In this document: positions 18,316-27,978 of the stretch, in pieces
Position numbering within the stretch: position 1 is the first letter of the stretch
Layout: the number at the start of each line of letters is the position of its first letter
DNA from: Kineosporia babensis
Lineage (GTDB): Bacteria; Actinomycetota; Actinomycetes; Actinomycetales; Kineosporiaceae
DNA length: 64,000 nucleotides
Direction of reading: 5' to 3'
Assembly: GCF_021129305.1 (NCBI RefSeq)
Contig: NZ_JAJOMB010000024.1
Coordinates: forward strand, 100,273-164,272
Made by a program: the position numbers and the translations under genes
The notes under the pieces: generated by a model
The model's database searches: none
Told to the model about the DNA's origin: nothing
Seen by the model: the letters and a program-made list of their open reading frames with translations, nothing else

Positions 18316-19586
18316 ACCAGCTTTTGGATCCGGATCTGGCGGAGGCCGCGCGGCGCCTGCTCGCCACTTGCCGGGTATCGGCGGCCGAAGAACCCGTTCT
18401 GTACCGTACGATTCTTCAGGGCCGCCGAGAACTGATCGAGTTCTTCCGCAGCGAGCTGGGCTGGCGGCTCGAGATACACAAAGTTCCCGCCTTGGTACGG
18501 CTTCATAAGCGTCGCGACGACATCCCGACAGATCGCGGCCCCTACCTCAACCGCGCCGGACGTAGAGCGCACCCAGCAGATCCGCAGGTCCTGGTATTGG
18601 TCGCCCTGATCTGCGAACAGCTGTGGCGGCGCCCCCGAATGACCCTTCGAGAGTTGCTGCAGTCGGTTTCGCAGGTTTGTGCGGCCGAATCGGCATCAGA
18701 TCGTCTGCCTGTCTTCCGGATCGTGGCATCGGAAGGAATCCGCAAGCAGGAGGCTCAACAGAATCGCCGCAATATTGTTGACGCGCTCAAACTGCTGGAG
18801 TACGAGGGCGAGATCATCGTTGACTCAGACCTCGAACGTGCCGCGGACGATGAGGATGCAGATTTAGTTATCACCGCCGATCGCGACAGCCTGGCGACAA
18901 AGTTTGCATCACTGTCACCGACACGACTTGAGTTGAGCAGACGACCGGTCCATGAACACGCGAAGGCCCTCAGCGCGAACTCTCTTTCACGCAACGACCA
19001 GGCAGACGCCGGCAACAGCCAGCCAGATCCCCTGGAAGAGCGACGCCTTACCGCCGTCCGCCGTGTCATTGACGACCCTGCTGCTGACCCTTTGGATGAC
19101 CCAGCTACTCGAAGCGGCGGCCTGGGCTACCTCTCAACAGACTCGGGACGGGAGCGTGCATTGAACGATGCCGCCGCGCTGGGGCTGAAAGTCACCGTTC
19201 GTCAAGACTGGTGGGAGGTATCAGACCCCAGCGGGGCAGCGACCGCTATCGATTTTCCACTTGGTCGGCGCAGTGAGCGCCAGGCTGCCTTGTCTCTGCT
19301 ACACGAAATGGTTCGGAACGGCAACCCTGAGCGGAACGTCACGCTCGCTCAGATGATTGAGCACTTCACGGTTGTACGGACGTCGCTGCCTAAATGGGCG
19401 GCCTCGTACGGTGAACGACTGCATCTCCTGGCCCGGGCTGCCGCCGATGAACTGGTCACTGCTGGTCTCCTACGCAGGTCAGATGACCCAGACACCTGGA
19501 TACCTACGCCAGGCGTATTCCTGTGGCGCGTAAAGCTACGACAATCAGCAGTTGATAGCCCAGTAGCTCCCGAGGAATCGCAGTAG
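18312..19586 (+). CDS. jetB: Wadjet JetB (DUF2398 / TIGR02678 family)
   Basis: A 424-residue protein with the DUF2398 pattern: an N-terminal ARRLLATCRV region, RRELIEFFRSELGWRLEIHK, and WRRPRMTLRELLQSV, then mid-protein LLEYEGEII and a C-terminal winged-helix region (LARAAADELVTAGLLRR). JetB is the KITE-like subunit of the SMC complex. It overlaps jetA by four bases and is followed by jetC after 79 bases. An acidic, low-complexity linker of about 60 residues lies around 215-265. Confidence 0.86.
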   Translation: MNQLLDPDLAEAARRLLATCRVSAAEEPVLYRTILQGRRELIEFFRSELGWRLEIHKVPALVRLHKRRDDIPTDRGPYLNRAGRRAHPADPQVLVLVALICEQLWRRPRMTLRELLQSVSQVCAAESASDRLPVFRIVASEGIRKQEAQQNRRNIVDALKLLEYEGEIIVDSDLERAADDEDADLVITADRDSLATKFASLSPTRLELSRRPVHEHAKALSANSLSRNDQADAGNSQPDPLEERRLTAVRRVIDDPAADPLDDPATRSGGLGYLSTDSGRERALNDAAALGLKVTVRQDWWEVSDPSGAATAIDFPLGRRSERQAALSLLHEMVRNGNPERNVTLAQMIEHFTVVRTSLPKWAASYGERLHLLARAAADELVTAGLLRRSDDPDTWIPTPGVFLWRVKLRQSAVDSPVAPEESQ

Positions 19587-19665
19587 ACCGTCCGCTCGGA
19601 CAACCTTCTGTCCTTTCCCGCGACCTCTCATCACATGCGCCCCACCGAGCGAAAGTGATTACCTG

Positions 19666-22600
19666 ATGGGCAGTCAGCCGCCGGCCAAGACCATCGATCT
19701 ACGAACCGGACAGGCAGTTTCTGGGAAACCCTTGGAAGCTTCTTCGGCAACCTTTCAGGCAGGGATTCCCGGCCGTATTGGACGATGGCAGCCTACGAGA
19801 GCGGGCGTCGTAAACTCCTGGACCTGGTCCGAGGAGGGTTTCATCTTTGCCGACGGATGGGCAGCCCTGGCCGGAGCAAACGGATCAGGCAAATCACTTA
19901 CGGCCTCGATGCTTTGGACCCTTCTCCTGGACGGAGATCACTCCGGTAAAGCCCTCTCGGTCTCCGGCGAGGCATCTGGCACGTTGCTGAGCCGCCATAC
20001 GGACCGAAATGAGAAAGAAGATCGGACTGGTGTCTGGTGGATGGAGTACGGCTTCCGACCCGCCGTAGGCCAAGAAGTCGACTACTTCACGACCGGGCTT
20101 TGGTTGCGTTCGGTCAGTGGCACCCTGCAACGTGTCTTTTTCACGACATCAGCCCGCGTCGGCGAGGAACTCAACCTCGCGCAGGACCGAGAGCCGGTGA
20201 GCATCGAAGTTCTGGCTCGGCAAGTCGCGGCTAGCGGCGGCCGACTGTTCACCGATGTGCAGCGACTCAAGGCGAAGCTCAGTGGACTTCTCCAGTCGAG
20301 CGAAAAGGTAGGCCTCGGGGCCGAAGGGGAGTACAAGGAAGATATTCGGTCGCATCTCTTCGCAACCCTAGACGAGGTCCAGTTCGATGCGCTGATCAGC
20401 GTGCTGCGGAGCGTGCGGAGTGTCCGCACAAGCGAGGGAATCTCGCCGAACCAGATGCGAGAAGTCCTGACCGAAGCTCTACCGGCCCTGAATAAGGGCC
20501 AATTGACTGTCATCGCCGAGAGCATGGAACGTATCCACCAACAGGAACTGAGGCTCGCCCAAGGACGGGAAGAGGCCAAGCAGCTTCAGGTAGCGGATAC
20601 TGCCTATCGAGAGTACCTGAACAAGAGCCTAGATCTTGAGTGCGCCTCACTCGTCACCAGAGAAAAAGCGCTAGCCAAGCAGACTGGCAGAAAAGAAGAG
20701 ATCACAGCCAATCTAGAGAAGGCGCAGCGACAATCACGAGAAGCTCAAGCCAAGTGCGATCGGCTGGCGGGTCTGATCACCGATGCAGAGGGAACGCTGC
20801 AAGGGTGCGAAAGTTCACTTCGCGATCATGCCGGCGCAGAACTTCCCGAGATGGAAAAACGGCTCACAGAGCTACGCGCTCAGGAATCAGAATCCTATGA
20901 GCGGCTGGAAAAAGCCGAAGGTCGAGCCCGCGATGGACGCAACGACCTGTCCGAGAAGCAGGATATTGCAAGATCGGCTCAGCATCACCTACAGGAGATC
21001 GGGCAGGAACTCGTCGGCATTAGCGCGGTCACATCTGCCGGGGCTGCACTCGAACGTCTTTTCGAATCCGGAACCGCCATTGCCTCGGCCTCCCTCACCG
21101 AGCAGATTCTGTCAGCGGGAACCGGCCAGGAGAGTTCCTCGCTGTCGGACACTTCGCCGGCAACCGTGGTCTCCACACCGTTGGCTTGGGTGGAGATGCG
21201 AAGGGGGACGTCCCGAAAGGTCTCCCAGGCACTGCGGGCACAATCGCAGGCGGCCAACACGCTTGAGCTCCTGGCCGAACAGTCACGAGCGAGCGAAAGC
21301 ACACTGGAGCAGGCTGAACTGACCGAGGCCAAGGCTGAAACTATCCGCGAAGCAGCAGAACAGGCTTTCAAAGAAAGCTGCACAGCCTGGGGTGATCAGC
21401 GAATAGAGCTTTCGCCATTGCCTGAACAATTTCTGATCACCGATGATCGCATTGCACCTGCCGCAATCGTGAGGTGGCTCGAAGGCGCCTGGTTGGCTGC
21501 ATCCAAGCGCATCGATCTTCCCGGGTGCGAACGCAAGGTCGGCACCGCGGACGCTTTGGAAGCGGGAGCAAGGAACAGACTCGACCAAGCGGCTCAAGCC
21601 CTGGCGCGAGCCGAGACGTCTGTGCTGGAAGCCGATCAGCAGGTCATGATCACCGAGTCAGCTGTCCAGGCCAAACATGAGAAGCTCTCCGATTCCCGCC
21701 GACGCGCCGAAACTTCTTATGAGGAAGCCATCATGACGGCCAATGGGGTGACGTCGAAGGCAGAGATCGAATTGTCGGACGGACACGCCTCGGCCTCAAT
21801 CTCAGCTCGAGACTGGGTTCAGCGGGTGATGGTGTGGAAATCTGAACTGATACAGCTGCGTGAAATTCTCCATTCAGGACCGGATTCCGAAATTCTGTTT
21901 ACAGCACTCGCCTTAAGCGCAAACGATGATAGCAACGTCAACGAGCTCATCTCGCCTCAAACGGTCTCCGAAACAGTCGAACGCGCCTATCAGACGGTTG
22001 CCAGGACTCTGGCAGCGAGAATGGCAGAGGCCGATACCGAGGTTCGGAATGCTCAGAAGCTCCTGAGCGAAAAGAGCGAACAAGTTCGTTATGCCCGAAC
22101 AACAGCGCCGGTACCCTCCAGCCCGGCGTGGCGCCCTGAACGTGACACCACCGTAGGCCAGCCGCTGTACGAACTCGTGAGTTTCGCGGACTATGTCAGC
22201 GCAGAAGAAGCCAACCGGGTCGAAGGTGCCTTGCTGGTATCGGGGCTCCTGGACGCCGTCGTCACGATCGACGGTCGCCTGCTGACCGGAGACCTCACAC
22301 TGGATCCGACACCCATTGACCGTCACACCCGCTCTCAAACGCCCAGGGTTCTGGCTGATGTTCTCGTTGTTGAAGACGAAACGCTCGTCCCTGCCGATCG
22401 GGTCCACGCGATCCTGTCTTCGGTTGTGCTGGACCCGACCCGCGAAACACGAGCATCGAGTCACGAGGAAATCCACTCCGGAATCGTTGAGATAGGAACC
22501 CTAACGGCTTCAGCGCCCAGCCATTATCAGGCTGCTTTCATCGGTCGCACAACGCGAGAACGCGCTCGTAAGGAACACCTTGCAAGACTCTTGTCGGAGG

Positions 22601-24858
22601 AAGCGGCAGCGCAGAAGGCCGTCGATACCGCCATATCGGCTCGACAGAGGCTGACCGACGACGAGAAGTCGGCTGGTCGGGAACGTGAGTCACTACCGGC
22701 AGATTCTGCCGTCCTGGCTACGCGCGCAGCGGTCGCTCGGTTGACTTCGGCACTTGAACAAGCCAAAGTCGCGACCGCACGTGAGATCGCTCAGGCGGAA
22801 GTGGCCAAAGAACGCGTTCTGGCCCAGCTCGCAGCAGACGGAGCACGCGCCGACAACGAACTCACACAAGCACGGACCGCAGCCGGGCAGGCTCGGGATT
22901 CTCGAAATACCGCTGTTTCGGCCCAGAGCAGAGCCTTTTCTGAGCACCAAGGCTGCCTCGAATCCCAGACTAAAGCTCTGAATGAGAGTAAGTCTGCGGA
23001 GGAAGCACTGGCTCGTGCTGAGCACGAACGCGACACCTTTCCTCAAACATCAGATCTTGAAAAAGCTCTCGTTGCCGAGGATAGCGCCGGCAACGAGAGG
23101 TCTCGGGCGCATTCTGAGGCAACCGCTGCACGGTCGAAGATGAATGCGGCGTCGAAGGAGAACCGTGAAAGGCTACGACAGGTTCATGAAGCTGCTGCTC
23201 AGAGCGACGGAACCATGTTGCCGACAACTCTCGAAGCACTCGAGACCTTAGACGCAGGGCTCAACAGACTGGCTGAGACAACGGCAGGATGGCGAGAGGC
23301 TGCAAATCGAGCTCTGGATCTGGTTCCGCGGGCTCGTCAGGCACTCGTGACTGTCGGAGCGACCCAGCGCGAAGCAGAAGCAGCCCGGCGCGAAGCCAGT
23401 TCCAAGAAGACTAAAGCTGACCTGCTTGCGAGAACCATTGATGCTCGCAGGGAACTGTACGGCGCCGAGTATGAGGAACTGCTCGCCCGCAAGGGCGAGG
23501 CCGCCACTACGCTCGAGTCCTTGCGCGGAGAGGCCCAATCATCTGCGAACGCTTTGACGCAGGCCAATCTAAAGGCTGGGGTAGCGGAGACAGACCTGCG
23601 CAACGCCGAGTCGCAATGGCTCAGCCTGCAGGAAGCCCGCGAAACTCAATGTTCCAGGCTTAGTCTCATGGTCACGATGCGGCTGGCCTCTGTCCCTGAA
23701 GGAATCCTCATCGACAGCACCGGTCGGCCTCGGAACCTGGAGGCAGCTTTAGAGTGGGCCGGACACCAGCTCAAAGGCAAGCTGGCAGACAGTCTTCGTC
23801 TGCCGATTCTGACGGCTGGACGCGATGATGCGCTGACCAACCTTCAGACGAAAGTCCATGAGGCGAGCGAGAAACTACGTCCGTACGATCAAAATCTGAT
23901 GGTTCTGACACCTCAGGGAACCGACTGGCGGACCGTCAGTCACTTCGGTCCTCACGCAACAGCGGGCGAAGACATCAGAATCGCCCTGCACAGCCTTCAG
24001 ATGGCAAACACGACCATCGAGAACGAGCTCCGCGGCGAAACCAAGACCGTGGTCAAGGCTTCCCTCTTCGCGAAGCTTCGAAGCGACATCCAGCAACGCA
24101 GGCAGCTTGCTGTGGAGCTTGTACAGCAGATTCGACGGACCCTTGCCGGTGTGCGCACGGGCGTTGCCGACGTCGGGGTGGAGGTCGACTGGGTTATCCG
24201 CGAAACCCCAGATGCGCAGCGCATGATGGAGCTCATTACCGCGGCGCCTTCGGATGAAACCTTCGAGCAGATGTATCAGGTGCTGCGCCAGCGCATGGAT
24301 GAAGTCGTGGGCGGGGCCTGGTCCGACCGAGTAGCGCATGCCTTCGACTACCGCACCTGGCACGAGTGGAAGATCTCCGTCGCTCACGCCAGTTTCCCGA
24401 GCGACGGCACCGGGCGAGGCGGGTTCAAGTCCGTGACCTCAAGATCAAATCCTCTGAAGAGCTTGTCCACTGGTGAATCTCGCCTCGCCACCATGCTCCC
24501 CCTGCTTGCGGCCGCCTGGTCGATGTACTCAGGTCCGGACTATGTCGGGCCGAGGCTCCTGTCGATCGACGAGATCGATGCAGCTTTCGACGACCCGAAC
24601 CTTCGTCAGGTGTTGTCACTTCTACGAGAATGGGACTTCGATGTCCTTTCGACGACTCCAAGCATGCCGCCCTTGATCAAACGTGAATCCGAGCGGGTCG
24701 TCATCCACGAGGTCATCACGTCCGGCAACAAGAGAGTGACGGTCCCGTGGCTTTGGGAAGGGCACGGTGACGCGAAACCACTCTCCTTCGAGGAGCCGAC
24801 CCTTGATGGGATGAGCGAGAATCTCACCGAAGGACAGCTTATGATCGAGGAGAACTAG
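19666..24858 (+). CDS. jetC: Wadjet JetC, SMC/SbcC-like ATPase (TIGR02680 family)
   Basis: A 1730-residue SMC-type ATPase. Walker A is GANGSGKS at 70-77. Two long coiled coils follow, separated by a globular hinge-like region at about 815-965 (YELVSFADYVSAEEANRVEG, then LADVLVVEDETLVPADRV). The C-terminal head has the signature STGESRLATMLPLL and a Walker B with LLSIDEIDAAFDD near 1630. It is longer than most family members (about 1300-1400 residues), mainly through coiled coil. In Wadjet complexes this subunit extrudes DNA loops and senses small closed circular DNA. No strong ribosome binding site precedes ATG 19666. Its stop is separated from jetD by one base. Confidence 0.9.
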   Translation: MGSQPPAKTIDLRTGQAVSGKPLEASSATFQAGIPGRIGRWQPTRAGVVNSWTWSEEGFIFADGWAALAGANGSGKSLTASMLWTLLLDGDHSGKALSVSGEASGTLLSRHTDRNEKEDRTGVWWMEYGFRPAVGQEVDYFTTGLWLRSVSGTLQRVFFTTSARVGEELNLAQDREPVSIEVLARQVAASGGRLFTDVQRLKAKLSGLLQSSEKVGLGAEGEYKEDIRSHLFATLDEVQFDALISVLRSVRSVRTSEGISPNQMREVLTEALPALNKGQLTVIAESMERIHQQELRLAQGREEAKQLQVADTAYREYLNKSLDLECASLVTREKALAKQTGRKEEITANLEKAQRQSREAQAKCDRLAGLITDAEGTLQGCESSLRDHAGAELPEMEKRLTELRAQESESYERLEKAEGRARDGRNDLSEKQDIARSAQHHLQEIGQELVGISAVTSAGAALERLFESGTAIASASLTEQILSAGTGQESSSLSDTSPATVVSTPLAWVEMRRGTSRKVSQALRAQSQAANTLELLAEQSRASESTLEQAELTEAKAETIREAAEQAFKESCTAWGDQRIELSPLPEQFLITDDRIAPAAIVRWLEGAWLAASKRIDLPGCERKVGTADALEAGARNRLDQAAQALARAETSVLEADQQVMITESAVQAKHEKLSDSRRRAETSYEEAIMTANGVTSKAEIELSDGHASASISARDWVQRVMVWKSELIQLREILHSGPDSEILFTALALSANDDSNVNELISPQTVSETVERAYQTVARTLAARMAEADTEVRNAQKLLSEKSEQVRYARTTAPVPSSPAWRPERDTTVGQPLYELVSFADYVSAEEANRVEGALLVSGLLDAVVTIDGRLLTGDLTLDPTPIDRHTRSQTPRVLADVLVVEDETLVPADRVHAILSSVVLDPTRETRASSHEEIHSGIVEIGTLTASAPSHYQAAFIGRTTRERARKEHLARLLSEEAAAQKAVDTAISARQRLTDDEKSAGRERESLPADSAVLATRAAVARLTSALEQAKVATAREIAQAEVAKERVLAQLAADGARADNELTQARTAAGQARDSRNTAVSAQSRAFSEHQGCLESQTKALNESKSAEEALARAEHERDTFPQTSDLEKALVAEDSAGNERSRAHSEATAARSKMNAASKENRERLRQVHEAAAQSDGTMLPTTLEALETLDAGLNRLAETTAGWREAANRALDLVPRARQALVTVGATQREAEAARREASSKKTKADLLARTIDARRELYGAEYEELLARKGEAATTLESLRGEAQSSANALTQANLKAGVAETDLRNAESQWLSLQEARETQCSRLSLMVTMRLASVPEGILIDSTGRPRNLEAALEWAGHQLKGKLADSLRLPILTAGRDDALTNLQTKVHEASEKLRPYDQNLMVLTPQGTDWRTVSHFGPHATAGEDIRIALHSLQMANTTIENELRGETKTVVKASLFAKLRSDIQQRRQLAVELVQQIRRTLAGVRTGVADVGVEVDWVIRETPDAQRMMELITAAPSDETFEQMYQVLRQRMDEVVGGAWSDRVAHAFDYRTWHEWKISVAHASFPSDGTGRGGFKSVTSRSNPLKSLSTGESRLATMLPLLAAAWSMYSGPDYVGPRLLSIDEIDAAFDDPNLRQVLSLLREWDFDVLSTTPSMPPLIKRESERVVIHEVITSGNKRVTVPWLWEGHGDAKPLSFEEPTLDGMSENLTEGQLMIEEN

Positions 24859-24859
24859 G

Positions 24860-26020
24860 ATGCCGGCCGATATCCAGAGGCTCGCAGCGGATCCTGACCT
24901 GCTACCTCTGTGGCAAGCGGTACACGACCGCCTCGCCTCGGGATCAAAGTCTACGGAACTGGCTACGATTCGAATCAGAAGTCTCAACCGGGCCGGAATT
25001 TCGGTTCTCCGATCCTATCTCGACACGACACCCCGTCATCGGCGGGGAAGCTCATCGGTCCGCGTGAAGGCAGGCGACACCGTGGTGTCTCTGCGTGAGC
25101 TTCTCGACAGGTTTGAACTCTCGCCCGAAGTTCTTCCGTCGCTCGTGGTTCAGGCAGTCGGTCGACCCATCGTCGATCGCAGCGAAGCGGCGCGCCAGGC
25201 AAGGAGTCTGAGAGACGAGGTGTGGGACTTCGCGCGACAGAGACTCCACCGTGTGCCTGGACTCGTCGCGAGCATGCGGAGCGCTGGTTTTGGAGAAGAC
25301 GAAGCACCCACCCGGCGCCAGATCGACGCACTGGGAGAGATTCTCGATCAGGTGCCCATACGCCGAAAAGTCAGCCTTGCAAAGCTCAGTCATGATGTCG
25401 CCCAAGACCCGCACTACTTTGATTTGGACACTCTGGCAGGTAAGCGACTGGTGTTGGCGGTTGCCGAAGCCCTCGCCGTCGAGGCGCCTGAGCGTCCTGA
25501 TCTTGTTCGATCGCTTCTGGGGAAGGCCGGAATCATTGGGGATCGCTTTTCCGCAACCGTTTTGGTCATGAACGCAGAAACAACCGGGAGTGGGGTCATC
25601 GATCGCCGCCTGCGAGAGGCAGTTGGCCCTGTCTCTCTGAACCTCTTCGACTTGACGGAGACACCACCCACCTTTGCGCGGCAGACCCTGACCGTCGTCG
25701 AAAACCCCTCAGTAATAGAACAAGCCGTTCAGCAAGGGATCAAGAGGCCGCTCGCCTGCACCAGCGGACAGTTGCGAGCTGTCGATCACGTGCTGCTCGG
25801 CCTTGCGAGGGACTGCCAGGTCGACCTGCAGTATGCAGGCGACCTGGATGTACACGGGCGGCAGATTGCCGCCGTGGTTTCAGGCCTGTATAGCGCGAAG
25901 ATCATTGCTATGGATGAAGATGATCTTTGCGGGGACAATGCGGAGTCCATCTCGTCAGATCCTGTGATCTACCAAGAACATGATGCCTGCCTTCGTCAGA
26001 TCTTCGGACAGGCGGACTGA
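24860..26020 (+). CDS. jetD: Wadjet JetD, TOPRIM nuclease (DUF2399 / TIGR02679 family)
   Basis: A 386-residue protein. The C-terminal TOPRIM part is visible: the glutamate motif in LTVVENPSVIEQA at about 285 and the DxD motif in YAGDLDVHGRQIAA at about 330. The N-terminal two thirds match DUF3323/TIGR02679 (for example VSLRELLDRFELSPEVLPS). JetD cleaves plasmid DNA after recognition by the SMC complex. The gene starts one base after the jetC stop, completing a jetABCD operon of the DUF2397-DUF2398-SbcC-DUF2399 class, usually called type III. All expected catalytic acidic residues are present, so the system looks intact. Confidence 0.88.
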   Translation: MPADIQRLAADPDLLPLWQAVHDRLASGSKSTELATIRIRSLNRAGISVLRSYLDTTPRHRRGSSSVRVKAGDTVVSLRELLDRFELSPEVLPSLVVQAVGRPIVDRSEAARQARSLRDEVWDFARQRLHRVPGLVASMRSAGFGEDEAPTRRQIDALGEILDQVPIRRKVSLAKLSHDVAQDPHYFDLDTLAGKRLVLAVAEALAVEAPERPDLVRSLLGKAGIIGDRFSATVLVMNAETTGSGVIDRRLREAVGPVSLNLFDLTETPPTFARQTLTVVENPSVIEQAVQQGIKRPLACTSGQLRAVDHVLLGLARDCQVDLQYAGDLDVHGRQIAAVVSGLYSAKIIAMDEDDLCGDNAESISSDPVIYQEHDACLRQIFGQAD

Positions 26021-26087
26021 CGGTCACCGGTACCCGCAAATTGCGGCAACTGATTTCACCAGGACAAGGCGCGAAGGACCAGTTGTG

Positions 26088-26648
26088 ATGATGACACCGT
26101 TGGGGGCGAGGCGGCTTGCGGAAACCCAGCTTCGGGAAGGGCTTCCACGTCGCTGGCAGCACTCACTAGGAGTTTCCGAGCGGACGCGGCAGTTGACGCC
26201 CCTGATGCAGGAGCATGCGGAAACACTCGAAGCTGCAGCAGTGCTGCATGACATCGGGTACGCCCCGAACCTGACGAAGACGGGCTTTCATCCACTCGAC
26301 GGCGCTCGGTTCCTTCGGTCAAGCGGAGTTGATGAGCTGGTCGTTCGTCTTGTGGCGAACCATTCCTACGCGCTCCTCGAGGCCGAGGAGCGCGGCCTGC
26401 GTGACGTGCTCAGTTCCGAGTTTCCTCTCGTCGATCAGCCGCTGCTGGTGGATGCGCTGGTGTTCTGCGACATGACCACCACGCCCGACGGCCTGCCGAC
26501 CAGCTCTGAGGAACGGGTCGGCGAGATCTTGTCCCGCTACGGGCGGGAGAGCATCGTCGGCCGGTTCATCCGCCGGGCGGCACCGGAGATCCATGCCAGT
26601 GTGGATCGGATTCGGACGGCCGCCGCGACCGCGGGCGTCGTGCTCTGA
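26088..26648 (+). CDS. HD-domain phosphohydrolase
   Basis: A 186-residue protein with an HD metal-binding signature: His in RRWQHSLGVSERT, the HD pair in AAAVLHDIGYAP, a second His in VANHSYA and an Asp in DALVFCDMTTTPDG. Such single-domain HD proteins hydrolyse phosphate esters or nucleotides; the substrate is unknown. Starts at 26085 (GTG) and 26088 (ATG) are both possible behind GAAGGA at 26072-26077. It lies 67 bases after jetD on the same strand and may be read through from that operon, but close relatives occur without Wadjet, so a defence role is not implied. Confidence 0.85.
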   Translation: MMTPLGARRLAETQLREGLPRRWQHSLGVSERTRQLTPLMQEHAETLEAAAVLHDIGYAPNLTKTGFHPLDGARFLRSSGVDELVVRLVANHSYALLEAEERGLRDVLSSEFPLVDQPLLVDALVFCDMTTTPDGLPTSSEERVGEILSRYGRESIVGRFIRRAAPEIHASVDRIRTAAATAGVVL

Positions 26649-26652
26649 GGCA

Positions 26653-27120
26653 TCACCCGAGGTAGGGGTAGGTGCCCGCCAGGTAGTGGCCGATCTGCTC
26701 GTGCATGCTCGGATGGATGTCGAGATCGGTCAGGTTCTCGGGGCTGACCCAGCGCACGCCGTCGGCTTCGTCGTTGATGGTGGGCTCGCCGCCGATCGGG
26801 CGGCCGATGTAGGCGACCTCGAACTGCTGGCGGACCTCCCCGTCGGTGTAGGCCACGATGTGGGACGGGTTGGAGTAGACCCCGAGGAAGCCGGTCACCT
26901 CGGCGATGATGCCGGTCTCTTCCTCACATTCGCGTACCGCGCACTGCGCGGCGGTCTCGCCGATGTCCTGCGCGCCACCGGGGAGCGCCCACTGGCCGGT
27001 GTCGCGGCGTCGCTGCAGGAGGATCTCGCCGGCTTCGTTGACGACGAGCAGGTTGCTGGCCGGCACCAGGGAGTTGGCCTTGGGGGCGGTGTTGTCGTAG
27101 TAGTACTCGGTCCTGCCCAT
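26653..27120 (-). CDS. NUDIX hydrolase
   Basis: A 155-residue NUDIX protein with an intact box (GGAQDIGETAAQCAVRECEE, then ETGI) and the common N-terminal strand ASNLLVVNEAGEILLQRRRD. It should hydrolyse a nucleoside-diphosphate-linked substrate using Mg2+. The gene lies ten bases downstream of the DUF5919 regulator gene and in the same direction, so the two form an operon. The longer open frame upstream of ATG 27120 overlaps the regulator in another frame and is not used. Confidence 0.9.
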   Translation of the reverse strand: MGRTEYYYDNTAPKANSLVPASNLLVVNEAGEILLQRRRDTGQWALPGGAQDIGETAAQCAVRECEEETGIIAEVTGFLGVYSNPSHIVAYTDGEVRQQFEVAYIGRPIGGEPTINDEADGVRWVSPENLTDLDIHPSMHEQIGHYLAGTYPYLG

Positions 27121-27130
27121 GGTGGTGCTC

Positions 27131-27880
27131 CTACTTCTCGGGCGCCCAGGGACGCGTGGTGCTCCAGATGGCGTCGAAGCTCTGCTCGTACTGGTTGAAC
27201 CATTCGGCATCGGTGCTGTCGATCCGTCTCAGCTGGAACAGTGGGTTGGCGCTGGCGGGCTGCCCCCAGATGTGCGGGTTGACCAGGAGCTGGTCGTCGT
27301 ACCGGAAGAGTGAGTTGTACAGCGTGGTGTCGTGCAGGTGGACCTCACAGCCGGGGCGACCGACGAGCGTTCGGTAGTACGTCAGCGACGCGCGGATCTT
27401 TGCGGCCAGGCTCTCACCGATTCCCTCTTCCTCGCCCCTCAGCCGGACGGCCTGGCCCTCCGGGTCGCCGAAGCACAGCCGGACGTGGGCACCAGCCTCG
27501 GCTCGTTCTTGCAGCATGCGGGCGATGTGCGGGTTGGTCTGGGCGAAGAAGGTGCCGGAGAAGACCAGCACGTCGATGTGCTTCGAGGCCCCTCGGAGCA
27601 ACTCCAGCCACAGGTCGCGGGGAACGCTGGCGCGGTTGGCGAAGGTAGCCGCGATCTCCCCGCTGGCGTTGGACACTCCCAAACCGTTGTCCAGTGCCTC
27701 CGGCCAGAGGTGTTCCTCGTCCAGGCCGAGCAGGTGGGCGATGCTCCAGCGGTGCCGTCGCTGGGGTACACGTCCGCTGACCCATCGGCTGGCGGTCTTG
27801 GGATCGACGCCGCACTCGGCCGCGACTTCTGCCACGGTCAGCCCCCGCTGCACCAGAGCGGAACGCAATCGCTCGTTCAC
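27131..27880 (-). CDS. XRE-family regulator with DUF5919 C-terminal domain
   Basis: A 249-residue protein with an N-terminal helix-turn-helix (LTVAEVAAECGVDPKTASRW, then VSGRVPQRRHRW) and a C-terminal DUF5919 region resembling a phospholipase D-like fold (LRGASKHIDVLVFSGTFF, FRYDDQLLVNPHIWG). This actinobacterial family is regularly found next to NUDIX and HAD genes, as here. It is divergent from the HAD gene; an inverted repeat lies between the two start codons. The regulator probably controls itself, the NUDIX gene and the HAD gene. Confidence 0.85.
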   Translation of the reverse strand: MNERLRSALVQRGLTVAEVAAECGVDPKTASRWVSGRVPQRRHRWSIAHLLGLDEEHLWPEALDNGLGVSNASGEIAATFANRASVPRDLWLELLRGASKHIDVLVFSGTFFAQTNPHIARMLQERAEAGAHVRLCFGDPEGQAVRLRGEEEGIGESLAAKIRASLTYYRTLVGRPGCEVHLHDTTLYNSLFRYDDQLLVNPHIWGQPASANPLFQLRRIDSTDAEWFNQYEQSFDAIWSTTRPWAPEK

Positions 27881-27893
27881 TCAGCACAGCAAA

Positions 27894-27912
27894 CCCGATG
27901 TCTCGTATCGGG
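27894..27912. promoter_or_regulatory. Inverted repeat in the divergent regulator/HAD promoter
   Basis: CCCGAT-gtctcgt-ATCGGG is a perfect 6-base inverted repeat with a 7-base spacer, 14 bases upstream of the DUF5919 regulator start and 67 bases upstream of the HAD start. It is a plausible autoregulatory operator. Confidence 0.45.
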
Positions 27913-27978
27913 CGCAAGAACGCATTTCAACCACCGTGCACTCTGCCCTCGACCCGTGGCGTCCTACGCTGGGGCAGC

